Below the pieces are notes generated by a model that made no database searches, was not told the origin of the DNA, and saw only the letters and a program-made list of their open reading frames with translations. Shown one piece after another: positions 16,736 to 25,249 of a stretch of DNA of 38,845 nt. The DNA comes from Prevotella sp. GTDB taxonomy: Bacteria; Bacteroidota; Bacteroidia; Bacteroidales; Bacteroidaceae. The first letter of the stretch is position 1. Every line of letters begins with the position of its first letter. Location: positions 1 through 38,845 of the forward strand of contig JAFUVB010000085.1 in NCBI GenBank assembly GCA_017471245.1, in the 5' to 3' direction. The position numbers were made by a program, and so were the translations under genes.

Positions 16736-16965
16736 AAGCAAGAAGCAAGAGGCAAGAAGCAAGAGACAAGAGGTAAGAAGCAAGAAGCAAGAGGCAAGAA
16801 GCAAGAGATTAGAACCATATATTGTAGAGGCAAGTGGCAAGAAGCAAGAGGCAAAAGATTAGATATAAAGAATCAAGAAGTAAGAGGCAGGATGCAGTGG
16901 TTTAGAAATAAGTGATAAGCAAGAAGTATTCTCTTGCTTCTTGTTTCTTGCCTCTTGCTTCTAAT
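16734..16965. repeat. Heptamer tract E2 with decayed core
   Basis: GAAGCAA/GAGGCAA-type units begin at 16735 on the last base of the dprA stop and run past 16806. A truncated core (TAGAACCATATATTG, from 16810) follows, then more heptamers including GAATCAA, GAAGTAA and GAGGCAG. The right arm of TTGCTTC/TTGCCTC units lies at about 16926-16965. The long left arm and the broken core suggest expansion and decay of an E1-type element. It fills the dprA-dusB gap. Confidence 0.8.
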
Positions 16966-16977
16966 TAAACAAACGAC

Positions 16978-17988
16978 ATGAAAATAGGCAACATACAGTT
17001 TCAGGAACGTCCGCTCTTCCTCGCACCGATGGAAGATGTCACCGATATTGGCTTCCGTTTGCTTTGCAAGCGCTTTGGAGCCGCCATGGTGTATTCGGAG
17101 TTTGTGAGTGCAGAGGCATTGGTGCGCTCCGTGAAAAGCACTATCAGCAAGCTGACAATTGCCGACGAGGAGCGGCCTGTGGGCATTCAGATCTATGGGC
17201 GCGATGTTCCGCAGATGGTCGAAGCGGCGAAGATAGTGGAGTCGGAGGCACATCCCGATGTCATCGACCTGAATTTCGGATGTCCCGTGAAGAAGGTTGC
17301 CGGCAAAGGGGCGGGAGCAGGAATGCTGCAGAACATACCTTTGCTGCTTGATATAACCCGTGAGGTGGTGAAGGCTGTTGCCACTCCTGTCACCGTGAAG
17401 ACCCGTCTTGGGTGGAACAGTGAACAGTTGATTATCACCGATCTGGCAGAACAGTTGCAAGACTGCGGTATTCAGGCACTTACCATTCATGGCAGGACGC
17501 GCTCACAGATGTATACCGGCGAGGCCGACTGGACATTGATTGGTGAGGTGAAGAAGAATCCTCGCATTCATATTCCCATCATCGGCAATGGCGATATCAC
17601 CACGCCAGAGCAGGCGCAGCTTGCTTTCGACCGCTATGGCGTGGATGCCGTGATGATCGGGCGTGCCACTTTCGGGCGACCGTGGATATTCAAGGAAATA
17701 AGGGATTATATGAATAAGAGTGGCAAGCCGCTCTCCGTCAGTGACAAGCTCGACATTCTCATTGAGCAGCTTCACATCAACATCTCGCGAATCAATTCCA
17801 TCAAGGGAGGCGATGAGCGGGAAAACGAGTATCGGGGCATACTCCACACACGTCGCCATTTGGCTGCCAGTCCGATCTTCAAGGGCATACCTGATTTCCG
17901 TCAGACACGCATTGCCATGCTGAGGGCTGAGAAAACAGACGATTTGTTGCGCATTCTGGAGGAAATCCGCGGGCGCATTGCAGGTTGA
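16978..17988 (+). CDS. dusB: tRNA-dihydrouridine synthase B-type
   Basis: The product is 336 residues and reduces uridines of tRNA to dihydrouridine using FMN and NADPH. It is a TIM barrel (about 1-240) with a C-terminal helical domain. PLFLAPMEDVTDIGFR opens the FMN barrel, and NFGCPVKKVAGKGAGAGML holds the catalytic C102. ALTIHGRTRSQMYTGEADW and GNGDITTPEQA are further FMN-site motifs. Length is as expected. Choice of DusB over DusA/C is from overall similarity. It follows repeat E2 and precedes tcdA by 21 bp. Confidence 0.93.
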   Translation: MKIGNIQFQERPLFLAPMEDVTDIGFRLLCKRFGAAMVYSEFVSAEALVRSVKSTISKLTIADEERPVGIQIYGRDVPQMVEAAKIVESEAHPDVIDLNFGCPVKKVAGKGAGAGMLQNIPLLLDITREVVKAVATPVTVKTRLGWNSEQLIITDLAEQLQDCGIQALTIHGRTRSQMYTGEADWTLIGEVKKNPRIHIPIIGNGDITTPEQAQLAFDRYGVDAVMIGRATFGRPWIFKEIRDYMNKSGKPLSVSDKLDILIEQLHINISRINSIKGGDERENEYRGILHTRRHLAASPIFKGIPDFRQTRIAMLRAEKTDDLLRILEEIRGRIAG

Positions 17989-18009
17989 ATTGATTCACAA
18001 GAAAGAGTT

Positions 18010-18831
18010 ATGGGTATAGAAAAAGGAATCTTTAAGAGAACGCAGTTGCTGCTGGGCGATGCCGCTATGGACGGCATAGCGTCCAAGCGCGTGATAATTT
18101 TCGGTGTAGGCGGTGTCGGATCATGGTGCGCCGAGAGTCTGGTAAGGTCGGGAATCATGCGGTTGACGATTGTTGACAGCGACCGAGTCTGCATTACGAA
18201 CATCAACCGACAGCTCATGGCTACCACCGAAACGGTTGGGCAGGTGAAGGTTTGGGCATTGCGCGACCGGCTGTTGCAGATCAATCCTACTGCGGAAATC
18301 GATGCGCGGCAGCAGATTTTCACCGATTCCACCGCAGAAAGTTTTCATTTAGACGACTATGACTATATCATCGATGCCATCGATTCGCTGAAAGACAAGG
18401 TGCTGCTCATTCAGATGGCAACGCGAACAAAGGCAGTTTTCTTCTCGTCAATGGGTGCCGCACTGAAAATAGATCCCACCCGCATACAGGTAGCAGAGTT
18501 CTGGAAGGTGAAGGGATGCCCGTTGGCGCGTGCGCTGAGGCAGCGTTTCAAGAAGATGAAATCATTTCCTTCGCGGAAATTCCTTTGCGTGTTCAGCGAT
18601 GAATTGCTGAAGAACGAAGGTCACGACGTGACATGCGGAACCGAGAAATGTCTGTGTCCGAAAGCGAAAAACGGACCTGGCGACAAGGGTTTGCTCAATC
18701 ATGAATGGTGTTCGAGCAAGGCGCAGATCAACGGAACACTTGCTCACATCACCGCAATGTTCGGTTTCATGATAGCCGGGCTGGTGATTAAAGATATTAC
18801 GGAACGCGAAAAGAAGCAGCCGCTCTCCTGA
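18010..18831 (+). CDS. tcdA: tRNA threonylcarbamoyladenosine dehydratase
   Basis: The product is 273 residues, close to E. coli TcdA/CsdL. It is an E1/ThiF-like enzyme that uses ATP to cyclise t6A at tRNA position 37. The nucleotide motif FGVGGVGSW is at 31-39 and VDSDRVCITNINRQ at 55-68, both typical of the family. The C-terminal CGTEKCLCPKAKNGPGDKG has the cysteine-rich loop. The last residues form a hydrophobic helix (HITAMFGFMIAGLVIKDI). It is 21 bp downstream of dusB, so two tRNA-modification genes are in one operon, and a hairpin terminator follows. Confidence 0.92.
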   Translation: MGIEKGIFKRTQLLLGDAAMDGIASKRVIIFGVGGVGSWCAESLVRSGIMRLTIVDSDRVCITNINRQLMATTETVGQVKVWALRDRLLQINPTAEIDARQQIFTDSTAESFHLDDYDYIIDAIDSLKDKVLLIQMATRTKAVFFSSMGAALKIDPTRIQVAEFWKVKGCPLARALRQRFKKMKSFPSRKFLCVFSDELLKNEGHDVTCGTEKCLCPKAKNGPGDKGLLNHEWCSSKAQINGTLAHITAMFGFMIAGLVIKDITEREKKQPLS

Positions 18832-18874
18832 AAGCACGGCAATAAGTAGCTGAAAGCTGCATGATGACGGTCGT

Positions 18875-18920
18875 TGCATGAACGCTTAGAGAGTAAATGC
18901 ATGAACGCTGAGAAAATAAA
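18875..18920. repeat. Two-copy 23-bp direct repeat
   Basis: Two copies starting TGCATGAACGCT lie at 18875 and 18898, spaced 23 bp, with a partial copy TGCATGA at 18858. The period is 23, not 22, and the number of copies is small. The repeat is between tcdA and its terminator. Confidence 0.55.
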
Positions 18921-18948
18921 AAGCTGCACAAACATCTGTGCAGCTTTT
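18919..18948. terminator. Bidirectional intrinsic terminator
   Basis: A perfect 12-bp stem (AAAAGCTGCACA with TGTGCAGCTTTT) has a 6-nt loop. It ends in TTTTATT on the plus strand and in TTTTTATTTT on the minus strand. It lies at the end of rightward tcdA and directly at the stop codon of the leftward small ORF, so it can serve both. Confidence 0.85.
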
Positions 18949-19084
18949 ATTCGTAATCCTGAATGGCAAGTCTTATCCGCATTCTCAGTTCCTCTTTCTC
19001 TTGGGGCGTGAGAGGGGCAACCTGACAAATGTACTTGCGCAACGTCTTTTTTGCCTTATTTATGATTGTATGTCTGCCTGCCAT
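18947..19084 (-). CDS. Small basic protein, 45 residues
   Basis: A short frame reads from ATG at 19084 to TAA at 18947: MAGRHTIINKAKKTLRKYIC, then QVAPLTPQEKEELRMRIRLA and IQDYE. The first half is rich in lysine and arginine and the second half would form a charged helix. I do not recognise the family. Its stop codon touches a strong terminator stem, which supports a real transcript end. It lies 126 bp downstream of the sigma factor gene on the same strand and may share its mRNA. Without homologues it could still be chance; a longer in-frame upstream extension lacks a good start codon. Confidence 0.5.
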   Translation of the reverse strand: MAGRHTIINKAKKTLRKYICQVAPLTPQEKEELRMRIRLAIQDYE

Positions 19085-19210
19085 CTTCGTTCTTTTGTTA
19101 ATTGACGGAACGAGAGGCTTAGTGTACTCATTTAATGATTTGTTTTCAGCTCTTGATCAAATGATTTTTTCAAAGTGCAGCTCACGCCGCAGCATTTTTC
19201 AACTGCACGG

Positions 19211-19723
19211 TTACACAGCAGCACATTCCATCGCAGCGAAAGAACGCAGGCGCAGGATACTGCGGTGCATCAGGTTGCGCACGCTCTGGTAGTTGATACC
19301 CATAATGCGACAGATGTCATCATATTTGCGCTGCTCCATGTAGTAGAGGTTGATAATCTGGCGCTGTCTTGGAGACAGCTTGTCGAAGAACTTTTCCACG
19401 CGTGCGCTCAGCATTTGCTGCTCTTCCATGTACTCGCGGTTGTATTCTTCTAATTCAGCAATGGGCTTCATGCTGCTGTCGTTGATCTCGTTGTCGCACA
19501 AACGCACATTGCGACGGAACTCATCATTGATGCGGTTGCGCAGCGATACATAGAGGTAGCTCTCTATGTTGTCCACCTTTTCCAGCGAGTCGCGTTTGGT
19601 ATATAGCTTGACAAACACGTCTTGGATGCAGTCTTTGATCATTTCGCGGTCGGTCGTGAATTTCGAACCGAATGCAAAAAGATTGTCAATATGCGTGTCG
19701 TAAAGATTAGAAAAGTTAATCAT
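19211..19723 (-). CDS. ECF-type RNA polymerase sigma factor
   Basis: The product is 170 residues. Region 2 lies at about 8-75 and includes DCIQDVFVKLYTKRDSLEKV and VSLRNRINDEFRR. Region 4 lies at about 108-165 with LSPRQRQIINLYYMEQRKYD and ICRIMGINYQSVRNLMHRSI. This is the usual two-domain ECF architecture that redirects RNA polymerase to specific promoters. In Bacteroidetes many ECF factors sit beside a FecR-type anti-sigma and a SusC homologue. Here no FecR gene is adjacent; downstream is only the 45-residue ORF, and upstream on the same strand is the 3' end of a large secreted enzyme gene. Target promoters cannot be read from the sequence. Confidence 0.88.
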   Translation of the reverse strand: MINFSNLYDTHIDNLFAFGSKFTTDREMIKDCIQDVFVKLYTKRDSLEKVDNIESYLYVSLRNRINDEFRRNVRLCDNEINDSSMKPIAELEEYNREYMEEQQMLSARVEKFFDKLSPRQRQIINLYYMEQRKYDDICRIMGINYQSVRNLMHRSILRLRSFAAMECAAV

Positions 19724-19784
19724 TTGATAGAGTTTTTATATCAGATTTTTTCTGATTGTTTTCGATTATTTTCGTTTACGTTTG

Positions 19785-19792
19785 CAAAAGTA
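19785..19792 (-). promoter_or_regulatory. Bacteroidetes -7 promoter box for the sigma factor gene
   Basis: The minus strand reads TACTTTTG followed by C, matching TAnnTTTG, 61 bp before the ATG at 19723. The upstream sequence is T-rich without a well-placed TTTG. Confidence 0.45.
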
Positions 19793-19941
19793 GTGACAAA
19801 AATACAAAAAAAATAGGAATTATTGATTTTTATATGAAAAAAATCGCTTTTTTATTTACTTTTTAGTTTTTGTTTGGTAAAGAAAATCTTATTTGGGGGT
19901 AAAATCGTACATTTATAGAAACAAGAAGAAAGATTTCTTCA

Positions 19942-20137
19942 GAGGCAAGAAGCAAGAGGCAAGAAACAAGAGATTAGTATTAAGAAGCAAGAGGTAAGAG
20001 GCAAGAAGCAAGAGAATAGAACTATGTCAGGAATCAAGAAGCATGAGGCAAGAGGTTAGAACCATGGTGTTACCATGAGTATAGAGCGTTGTATCTCTAT
20101 GCATTTCTCTTGCTTCTTGCCTCTTGCTTCTTCCTTC
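19942..20137. repeat. Heptamer-armed element E3 with 54-bp core
   Basis: Left arm: GAGGCAA, GAAGCAA and variants (GAGGTAA, GAAACAA) from 19942. A truncated core copy starts at 20017 (TAGAACTATGTCAGG) and the full 54-bp core is at 20057-20110. The right arm of TTGCTTC/TTGCCTC units runs to about 20137. The core matches E1 at 42 of 54 positions with no gap. It lies 3' of the leftward 1020-residue gene and 5' of the sigma gene. Confidence 0.85.
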
Positions 20138-20170
20138 TTTAAGCAAGCAGAGCTTGCTGCTGCTATGCTT

Positions 20171-23100
20171 TTACAGCTTTTCCAACCAGTAGACAGTGCC
20201 TTCAGAGGTGTCTGCAACACCATAGATATCTTTCAATTTTGCTGATTTCATCGAAAGTTTTGTTTCTCCAGTTCGCGTGTTCACTGTATAGATGTTATAC
20301 TTGCCCGGTTCTATGAGGATGCTGATGGTTGATGATTTGGAATAAACGAGATAGCCCGCATTTGGGTGTCCCAGTGCCACACAACCGGTTCCGTCCATGG
20401 TTTTCATCTTGCAGATGTCGCTCAACAGTTTGTTGTTCTTGATGTTTACGTTTGGCATGGAGCCTCCAGCCATCAGGATTGCCCATCCGTATGTGGGGTA
20501 TTGCTGTGCATAGAATGTAACTGCCTTGTCGGGATACTTCTCGCGGTATTCGCGCACGGCCTTGTAGGCTTCGTCAAAACCAGTCTTTCCTGATGGCCAC
20601 TTGCGCACCCACTGTCTCGGTGCCATGTTCTTTCCTGCTTCAGGAGCCCAGAGTTCCTTGGTGTTGTAGTGCCAATAGCGAATGTCTATGATATCCACCA
20701 CCTTATTTAATTTAGGATCAGCAAGCAGGGCATCCTGCGCATCCTTCGTGCAGCTGAGAGCAATCAGCGGGTGGCAACCGGTTTCTGCTTCCCATTCTGC
20801 AATGGTCTCAAGCCAGAAACGGGTGAAATGCAGCGGTCCGGTGTATTCGGCACTGATCATGTGAACCACGTTTGGCTGGTCTTTCAGCAGGTCAAGGCAC
20901 ATGCGGATATACTGTCGGTGTAGCGGGCGCAGCACAGGATTGTCTACATCATAGAACTGTTCCGCCATGAACACGCGCTTGTCGCCAGTAAAAGGCACGG
21001 GTTCTGGGAAGTTGGTGCCATTGATATTGTTTACGGGGCGCCATGGGCAATCCACCCAATGCGCACCAGCTTCCAGGATGTTGTGCTGGAAATAATGCTC
21101 ATTGAAAAGCAGAATGCCTTTTGGATTTCCTTTTTCTGCAAATTCGTTCAGTCGTTGCCAATACCATTGGTTGGGCTTGTTCAGGTCGTAACGGCTCAGT
21201 CCGTCCCAAGAAACCTCTTTTCCTGAACGGGCGAAAGGTTGTTCATAGAAGGGTGCTCCCACATCTCCGTCGGCTCGGCGTACACGCTCATGGTCGGTGC
21301 GACGTATGTCATACCAGAGTCCGTAGTGATGGTCAAGTGCAGCAAAATGGTGACGTTCCAAGTAGTTGATCACCGAATCAATGCGGTCGGTCCATCCCGT
21401 TCCTTCCCTTCCTGGTACGAATCGGGTGATAGCTGGTCGTGCTCCGCGCTTGGTGAAACTGTCTTTCACGCTGCCCGACCACCACGGAATCTCATACTGG
21501 TTGCCGGTTAGCAGCTGCTGATCCATCGTGAGATGTCCGTCTTTGACTGTATATTCGCGCGCGCGTTCCTTAATTATATGTGCCTTTGGAGCCTTGATGT
21601 CGTCAATGCTTTTGATGCCGTTGGCGTTTGTCGGTGCAGTGTATTCAATGCTGTCGAGCCACATTTCCATGGTAAGCCGCGGTTCTGTGAGCGATACATG
21701 TGCCATTCTCATGGCTTGTTCCACGGTCGGGCTGGTGGTTCCCTCCAAGTCTCGGGGCAGGATATAGGGCTTCACGGCATGAGCTGTTGGCAGATTCTTC
21801 GCCTTGAGGCGTTCTTCCAATTGTGCGTAGAACAGGCTTCGCGGGTGCACATGGTTGTTGCTCCCTAACCATTCCGCATTGCCGGTGAGCGTTCCCCAGC
21901 ATCCGTTGGCACTGCAGCGGTTGTCTTCGTCGGGCGAATAGCACCATAGTGTGGAGGCGGTGCACTGCCAAAGCATGGAGTTGGCTGTGTTCCAGCCCGT
22001 TCCCTGCATCCATTGCTCCAGGTTTCCAAGGTGGATGTCGTGTCCGTCGATGTTCACAATGTCAAACAGCAACCCCGCTGCCCACGAACCGATGCTGCCA
22101 CTGAACCCCAATGATTCTTCGCTGTCGCACTGCACAAAGGCATTTGGACCTGCGGCACAGGCACCGGCAACGAAGTCATGAATGCCGTTTCGCGACACGC
22201 AGCGCTGCACCAGGGTCTGCTGTCCTCTCGTGAGAAACACGCTTCTGCGCCAGCCGCCAACTTCGGAAACAGGCTCCGATGCGATGCAGTCTTCCACCGT
22301 GATACGACTGCAATCCAATTGGATGTTCACTGCCGAGCCGGCAAAGTGCTTGAAGTCAACACGTCTCACCCAGCAGTCGCGCACGTGATCCATGCGAATA
22401 GCATCCCAGCAATGGTCTTCGTCTTTGGGGTTCCAATTGTTTTTCTCTGATTTCATCGTGAGGTTCTCAACTCCGCATTCGCAGATTTCACCCTCGTTGT
22501 AGCCCTTGTTCACATATCCGTTGCCGAATTCCTTGCTCAGTGTGGTGGTGATGGGTGCATCGATGGTGATTTGGTTGCCGCTTACTGCCGTGACAACGCG
22601 GTTCCATGTGATGATGATGTCAGCAGGTTTCCAGCCAGAGCCATCGAGTCCGCCGCCGAAACCGTTCATCTTCAGCGACTGAATCCACTCCATGGTTGAC
22701 GGGCGGGTGATAAGAATGCGGTCGCCCACGGCGATTCCCTGCGTGCTTGCTAATGAAAGCTGTGTGCTTCCTGCCAAGGTCTTGTTACCTAAAATGTCGA
22801 TGGAATCGCCGATTTTTAGTTTGTTCTCACCTTCAAAATACAGCATTGCACCGCGGTCGGCACCGCGTTTCACCAGTGTGGTAACATCTTTCCCCATGCC
22901 GCGAATCACAATGCCTGAAGCAGTAATGTGCAAAGGGCGGTCAATGAAGAACGTTCCTTCGCCTAAGAGAATGGCACCGCGTTGCCCGTCGGCATTCGCT
23001 TTCAGTGTCGCCACATAGTCGATGGCGCGTTGAATGCGGTCGCTACAGTCACCTTCCGTAGCCTTTACAAACACCACATTGGCAACATCAGGAATGGCTG

Positions 23101-23233
23101 TTTCCGATGCGCGGTATCCGCAAGTGGAATAGTCCATCGGCACATAGAGTTTCTTCTCTGGTTTGGGGGCTGCTGTTCCTGTCATGAAAAACAGGCATAG
23201 CAGCAAGCTGAGAATATGTAATCTTGTTTTCAT
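20171..23233 (-). CDS. Secreted two-domain beta-helix (pectate lyase-like) / TIM-barrel-like protein
   Basis: The product is 1020 residues with a signal peptide (hydrophobic LSLLLCLFFMTGTA, cleavage near 22). Residues about 30-470 have the pectate-lyase-3-type beta-helix opening: DCSDRIQRAIDYVATLKANA, AILLGEGTFFIDRPLHI, SGIVIRGMGKDVTTLV, then helix rungs with repeated VENLTM, VRRVDF and VEDCIA steps. Residues about 610-930 look like a glycosidase-type TIM barrel (LLFNEHYFQHN, MISAEYTG, VDIIDIRYWHYN), similar to DUF6298-type Bacteroidetes proteins. A small C-terminal beta domain (about 940-1020) follows. The E in FNEHYF and in SAEYTG are candidate catalytic acids. Substrate is unknown; pectic glycan is inferred from the neighbours. 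It is divergent from the first SusCD cassette. Confidence 0.7.
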   Translation of the reverse strand: MKTRLHILSLLLCLFFMTGTAAPKPEKKLYVPMDYSTCGYRASETAIPDVANVVFVKATEGDCSDRIQRAIDYVATLKANADGQRGAILLGEGTFFIDRPLHITASGIVIRGMGKDVTTLVKRGADRGAMLYFEGENKLKIGDSIDILGNKTLAGSTQLSLASTQGIAVGDRILITRPSTMEWIQSLKMNGFGGGLDGSGWKPADIIITWNRVVTAVSGNQITIDAPITTTLSKEFGNGYVNKGYNEGEICECGVENLTMKSEKNNWNPKDEDHCWDAIRMDHVRDCWVRRVDFKHFAGSAVNIQLDCSRITVEDCIASEPVSEVGGWRRSVFLTRGQQTLVQRCVSRNGIHDFVAGACAAGPNAFVQCDSEESLGFSGSIGSWAAGLLFDIVNIDGHDIHLGNLEQWMQGTGWNTANSMLWQCTASTLWCYSPDEDNRCSANGCWGTLTGNAEWLGSNNHVHPRSLFYAQLEERLKAKNLPTAHAVKPYILPRDLEGTTSPTVEQAMRMAHVSLTEPRLTMEMWLDSIEYTAPTNANGIKSIDDIKAPKAHIIKERAREYTVKDGHLTMDQQLLTGNQYEIPWWSGSVKDSFTKRGARPAITRFVPGREGTGWTDRIDSVINYLERHHFAALDHHYGLWYDIRRTDHERVRRADGDVGAPFYEQPFARSGKEVSWDGLSRYDLNKPNQWYWQRLNEFAEKGNPKGILLFNEHYFQHNILEAGAHWVDCPWRPVNNINGTNFPEPVPFTGDKRVFMAEQFYDVDNPVLRPLHRQYIRMCLDLLKDQPNVVHMISAEYTGPLHFTRFWLETIAEWEAETGCHPLIALSCTKDAQDALLADPKLNKVVDIIDIRYWHYNTKELWAPEAGKNMAPRQWVRKWPSGKTGFDEAYKAVREYREKYPDKAVTFYAQQYPTYGWAILMAGGSMPNVNIKNNKLLSDICKMKTMDGTGCVALGHPNAGYLVYSKSSTISILIEPGKYNIYTVNTRTGETKLSMKSAKLKDIYGVADTSEGTVYWLEKL

Positions 23234-23250
23234 ACGCTGTATGGTTGTGG

Positions 23251-23325
23251 TTAAAGCATCAATTGTTTTTTTGCGGAATCGCTCATTGCTGTGAAATTAA
23301 AGCATCAATTGTTTGCGGAATCGCT
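23251..23325. repeat. Direct repeat in the leader of the leftward enzyme gene
   Basis: Two copies of TTAAAGCATCAATTGTTT followed by GCGGAATCGCT start at 23251 and 23297, 46 bp apart. They differ only by four extra T in the first copy's T-run. They lie 18 and 64 bp upstream of the ATG at 23233. They could be tandem operators or a recent slippage duplication. Confidence 0.75.
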
Positions 23326-23616
23326 ATCAGCAATTCTTCTCTATCTGAAATAACGGAGAATATCGTTCTTTGTACTATCCCACGGAAATAAATTAAGCAT
23401 TCATATCTGCACCTTGCGGTTTTCCTTAAATTAACCTTAAACTCTCACGGTGCCAGTTCCTTTGCGCTGCTCCTGCCGTGCCTCTTCACACCTGAAAACC
23501 CTAAAAATGAGGTGGAAAATAGTACATTTGTTATGATTAAGGTGTATTTTCTTTTCTTTTTTTCGCAATTTCTTTCATTTTGTTGCGCAAAAATAGAAAG
23601 ATTGCAAAAATATTTG

Positions 23617-23624
23617 TATCTTTG
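23617..23624 (+). promoter_or_regulatory. Bacteroidetes promoter of SusCD cassette 1
   Basis: TATCTTTG followed by C matches TAnnTTTG. A TTG at 23592, 22 bp upstream, is a reasonable -33 element. The predicted leader to the ATG at 23708 is about 75 nt. Confidence 0.6.
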
Positions 23625-23707
23625 CAAAATAAAGCTACAGCATTATGGAATACTTTTCTTTCACATAAGATGCAAAACTAATATACCAAAAAATACAACA
23701 AAGACAA

Positions 23708-25219
23708 ATGAGAACAAACAGAAAAATCCGACGAGGAAAGATTCGCGCCCTGCTTTGGACGTTGGGCGTGATGATCTGTTCCAGCTGTGCCGATGGCTAT
23801 GATTCGCCAAACGGCTTTGACTTGGGTGTTAAGAATACCCAAATGGAATCTCCCGACTCCGTTTCGTTTATTGTCAGTGCCGACGGAAAGTCAGCAGTGG
23901 TGTCATGGGATGTCGTTCCTGGCGCCGACGGTCATGTGGTGACATTCCAGAATGTGGATGATCCTGCCAACCCTGTGGTAATCGACGGTATTGAGGACAA
24001 AGTGATTGACGGTAGCAGGTTCACTGTTTCCGTGGCTGAAGACTCTAAGTACAAACTCTCTATCCGCACATTGGGAAACAAGAAACTGAACAATACCGAT
24101 GCTGCAGAGGCAAAGACATACGATCTCACCACCCTCATACCGAAGATAGCAACCATACCTTCGGGTTCCGACATTTATGAGTGGTGGCAGGCTCAGGAGT
24201 TGGACACGCTCGCCTATGAGGTAGCTATTGAGTTAGAGCCGGGTGGTGAGTACACGCTTTCCGACCAGGTTGACTTTGCCGGTCACTTGTTTACGTTCCG
24301 TGGTGACAAGGTGAACCGTCCCGTGGTGAGGATTACTGGCAATGGTTCGTTTGCCACTTACAACGGATTGAAGGTGAAGTTCATCAACTTCGACATGACC
24401 GAGGCAACGGCAGGCGGATTCGTATGCATGAGCAAGGATAACCTGCCCGACAACATCCTCAGCCAGAACCTTGGTTTCATGCGCAGCGGTGCAGCCATCA
24501 ATGGTATATATAACGTGCTCAATCCCATCTATATCTCACAGTGCTGGTTCAAGAACCTGCCTCATGCCATGCTCTATTGCAACGACGTTGCATGCGCCTA
24601 CTGGAATTTCACCGTGAGCGACTGTATTGTGCAGATGAACAATACCACCAAATCAAACATTGGCTTCATCAATCTCTATAATACAGGTCGTCAGGTGAAG
24701 AACATCGTGATTGAAAACAGCACCATCTACAACATTGTTGACAACGATCAGGCATGCTTCGCACGCTATGCCGTCAGCGACTCCAACACACAGCCCGAGA
24801 AAGTGTTCGGAAACACCACTGCTGCCATGAACAGCACATCGTGGAAGATCAGCAAGACCACTTTCTCAAAGACTTATACGGGTTGGCGCTGGGTGAATAA
24901 CGTGAGCGGAACAGGTCGTACAATGACCATCGACCATTCACTCTTCTACGATGTTTCTCAGCTCTATCGTGTGAACAGCGGAACCCGTACTTACCGCTTC
25001 AATGTGCTGTGGAGCCCGCGTGAGGACGATATCACCCGCAACAGCAGCATGGGCGATTCCGGCGGTGCCACCTTCGCAGCCATCTACGATCCCAAGTTCC
25101 AGGGCGACGTAACGCAGGAGCTCGACTTTTCCAAGCCCAACGGCGGTGTAGACTTCACCCCCACAGAGCCTCAGGTGATTGCCAATGGTGTGGGCGATCC
25201 GCGCTGGCTTGCCAAATAA
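23708..25219 (+). CDS. Surface lipoprotein, DUF4957/DUF5123-like, cassette 1
   Basis: The product is 503 residues. A basic N-terminus and hydrophobic stretch end in ICSSC, giving a lipidation cysteine at about C27. Residues about 45-140 form a fibronectin-III-like domain (VVSWDVVPGADGHVVTFQNV, DDPANPVV, LGNKKLNN). The remainder (about 165-500) is a beta-helix-like domain (YTLSDQVDFAGHLFTFRGDK, NGLKVKFINFDM, VIENSTIYNI) and ends VGDPRWL. This matches DUF4957/DUF5123 lipoproteins found in Bacteroidetes glycan-utilisation loci, presumed surface glycan binders. It is 30 bp before susC and is paralogous to the gene at 37379-38845. Confidence 0.8.
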   Translation: MRTNRKIRRGKIRALLWTLGVMICSSCADGYDSPNGFDLGVKNTQMESPDSVSFIVSADGKSAVVSWDVVPGADGHVVTFQNVDDPANPVVIDGIEDKVIDGSRFTVSVAEDSKYKLSIRTLGNKKLNNTDAAEAKTYDLTTLIPKIATIPSGSDIYEWWQAQELDTLAYEVAIELEPGGEYTLSDQVDFAGHLFTFRGDKVNRPVVRITGNGSFATYNGLKVKFINFDMTEATAGGFVCMSKDNLPDNILSQNLGFMRSGAAINGIYNVLNPIYISQCWFKNLPHAMLYCNDVACAYWNFTVSDCIVQMNNTTKSNIGFINLYNTGRQVKNIVIENSTIYNIVDNDQACFARYAVSDSNTQPEKVFGNTTAAMNSTSWKISKTTFSKTYTGWRWVNNVSGTGRTMTIDHSLFYDVSQLYRVNSGTRTYRFNVLWSPREDDITRNSSMGDSGGATFAAIYDPKFQGDVTQELDFSKPNGGVDFTPTEPQVIANGVGDPRWLAK

Positions 25220-25249
25220 TGTTCAATGCGATAAACAAGGAATACAGTT

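Larger units (their letters stand above)
19724..20170. other. Gene-free region: sigma factor promoter and repeat E3
   Basis: The 447-bp gap holds the AT-rich leader and promoter of the leftward sigma gene (19724-19810), including a short hairpin ATCAGA-N5-TCTGAT at 19740-19756, followed by a very AT-rich stretch. The heptamer-armed element occupies 19942-20137. I see no gene. Confidence 0.7.
23234..23707. other. Gene-free divergent promoter region
   Basis: The 474-bp gap separates the leftward 1020-residue gene from the rightward lipoprotein-SusC-SusD operon. It contains a near-perfect direct repeat close to the leftward start (23251-23325) and a TAnnTTTG promoter box for the rightward operon (23617). 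The remainder is AT-rich. No convincing gene is seen. Confidence 0.65.

Noticed and set aside
19029-19292. 87-residue rightward frame with a hydrophobic start
   Set aside because: It runs antisense across the small basic ORF and into the 3' end of the sigma factor gene; its tail is the antisense of the sigma factor's region 4.
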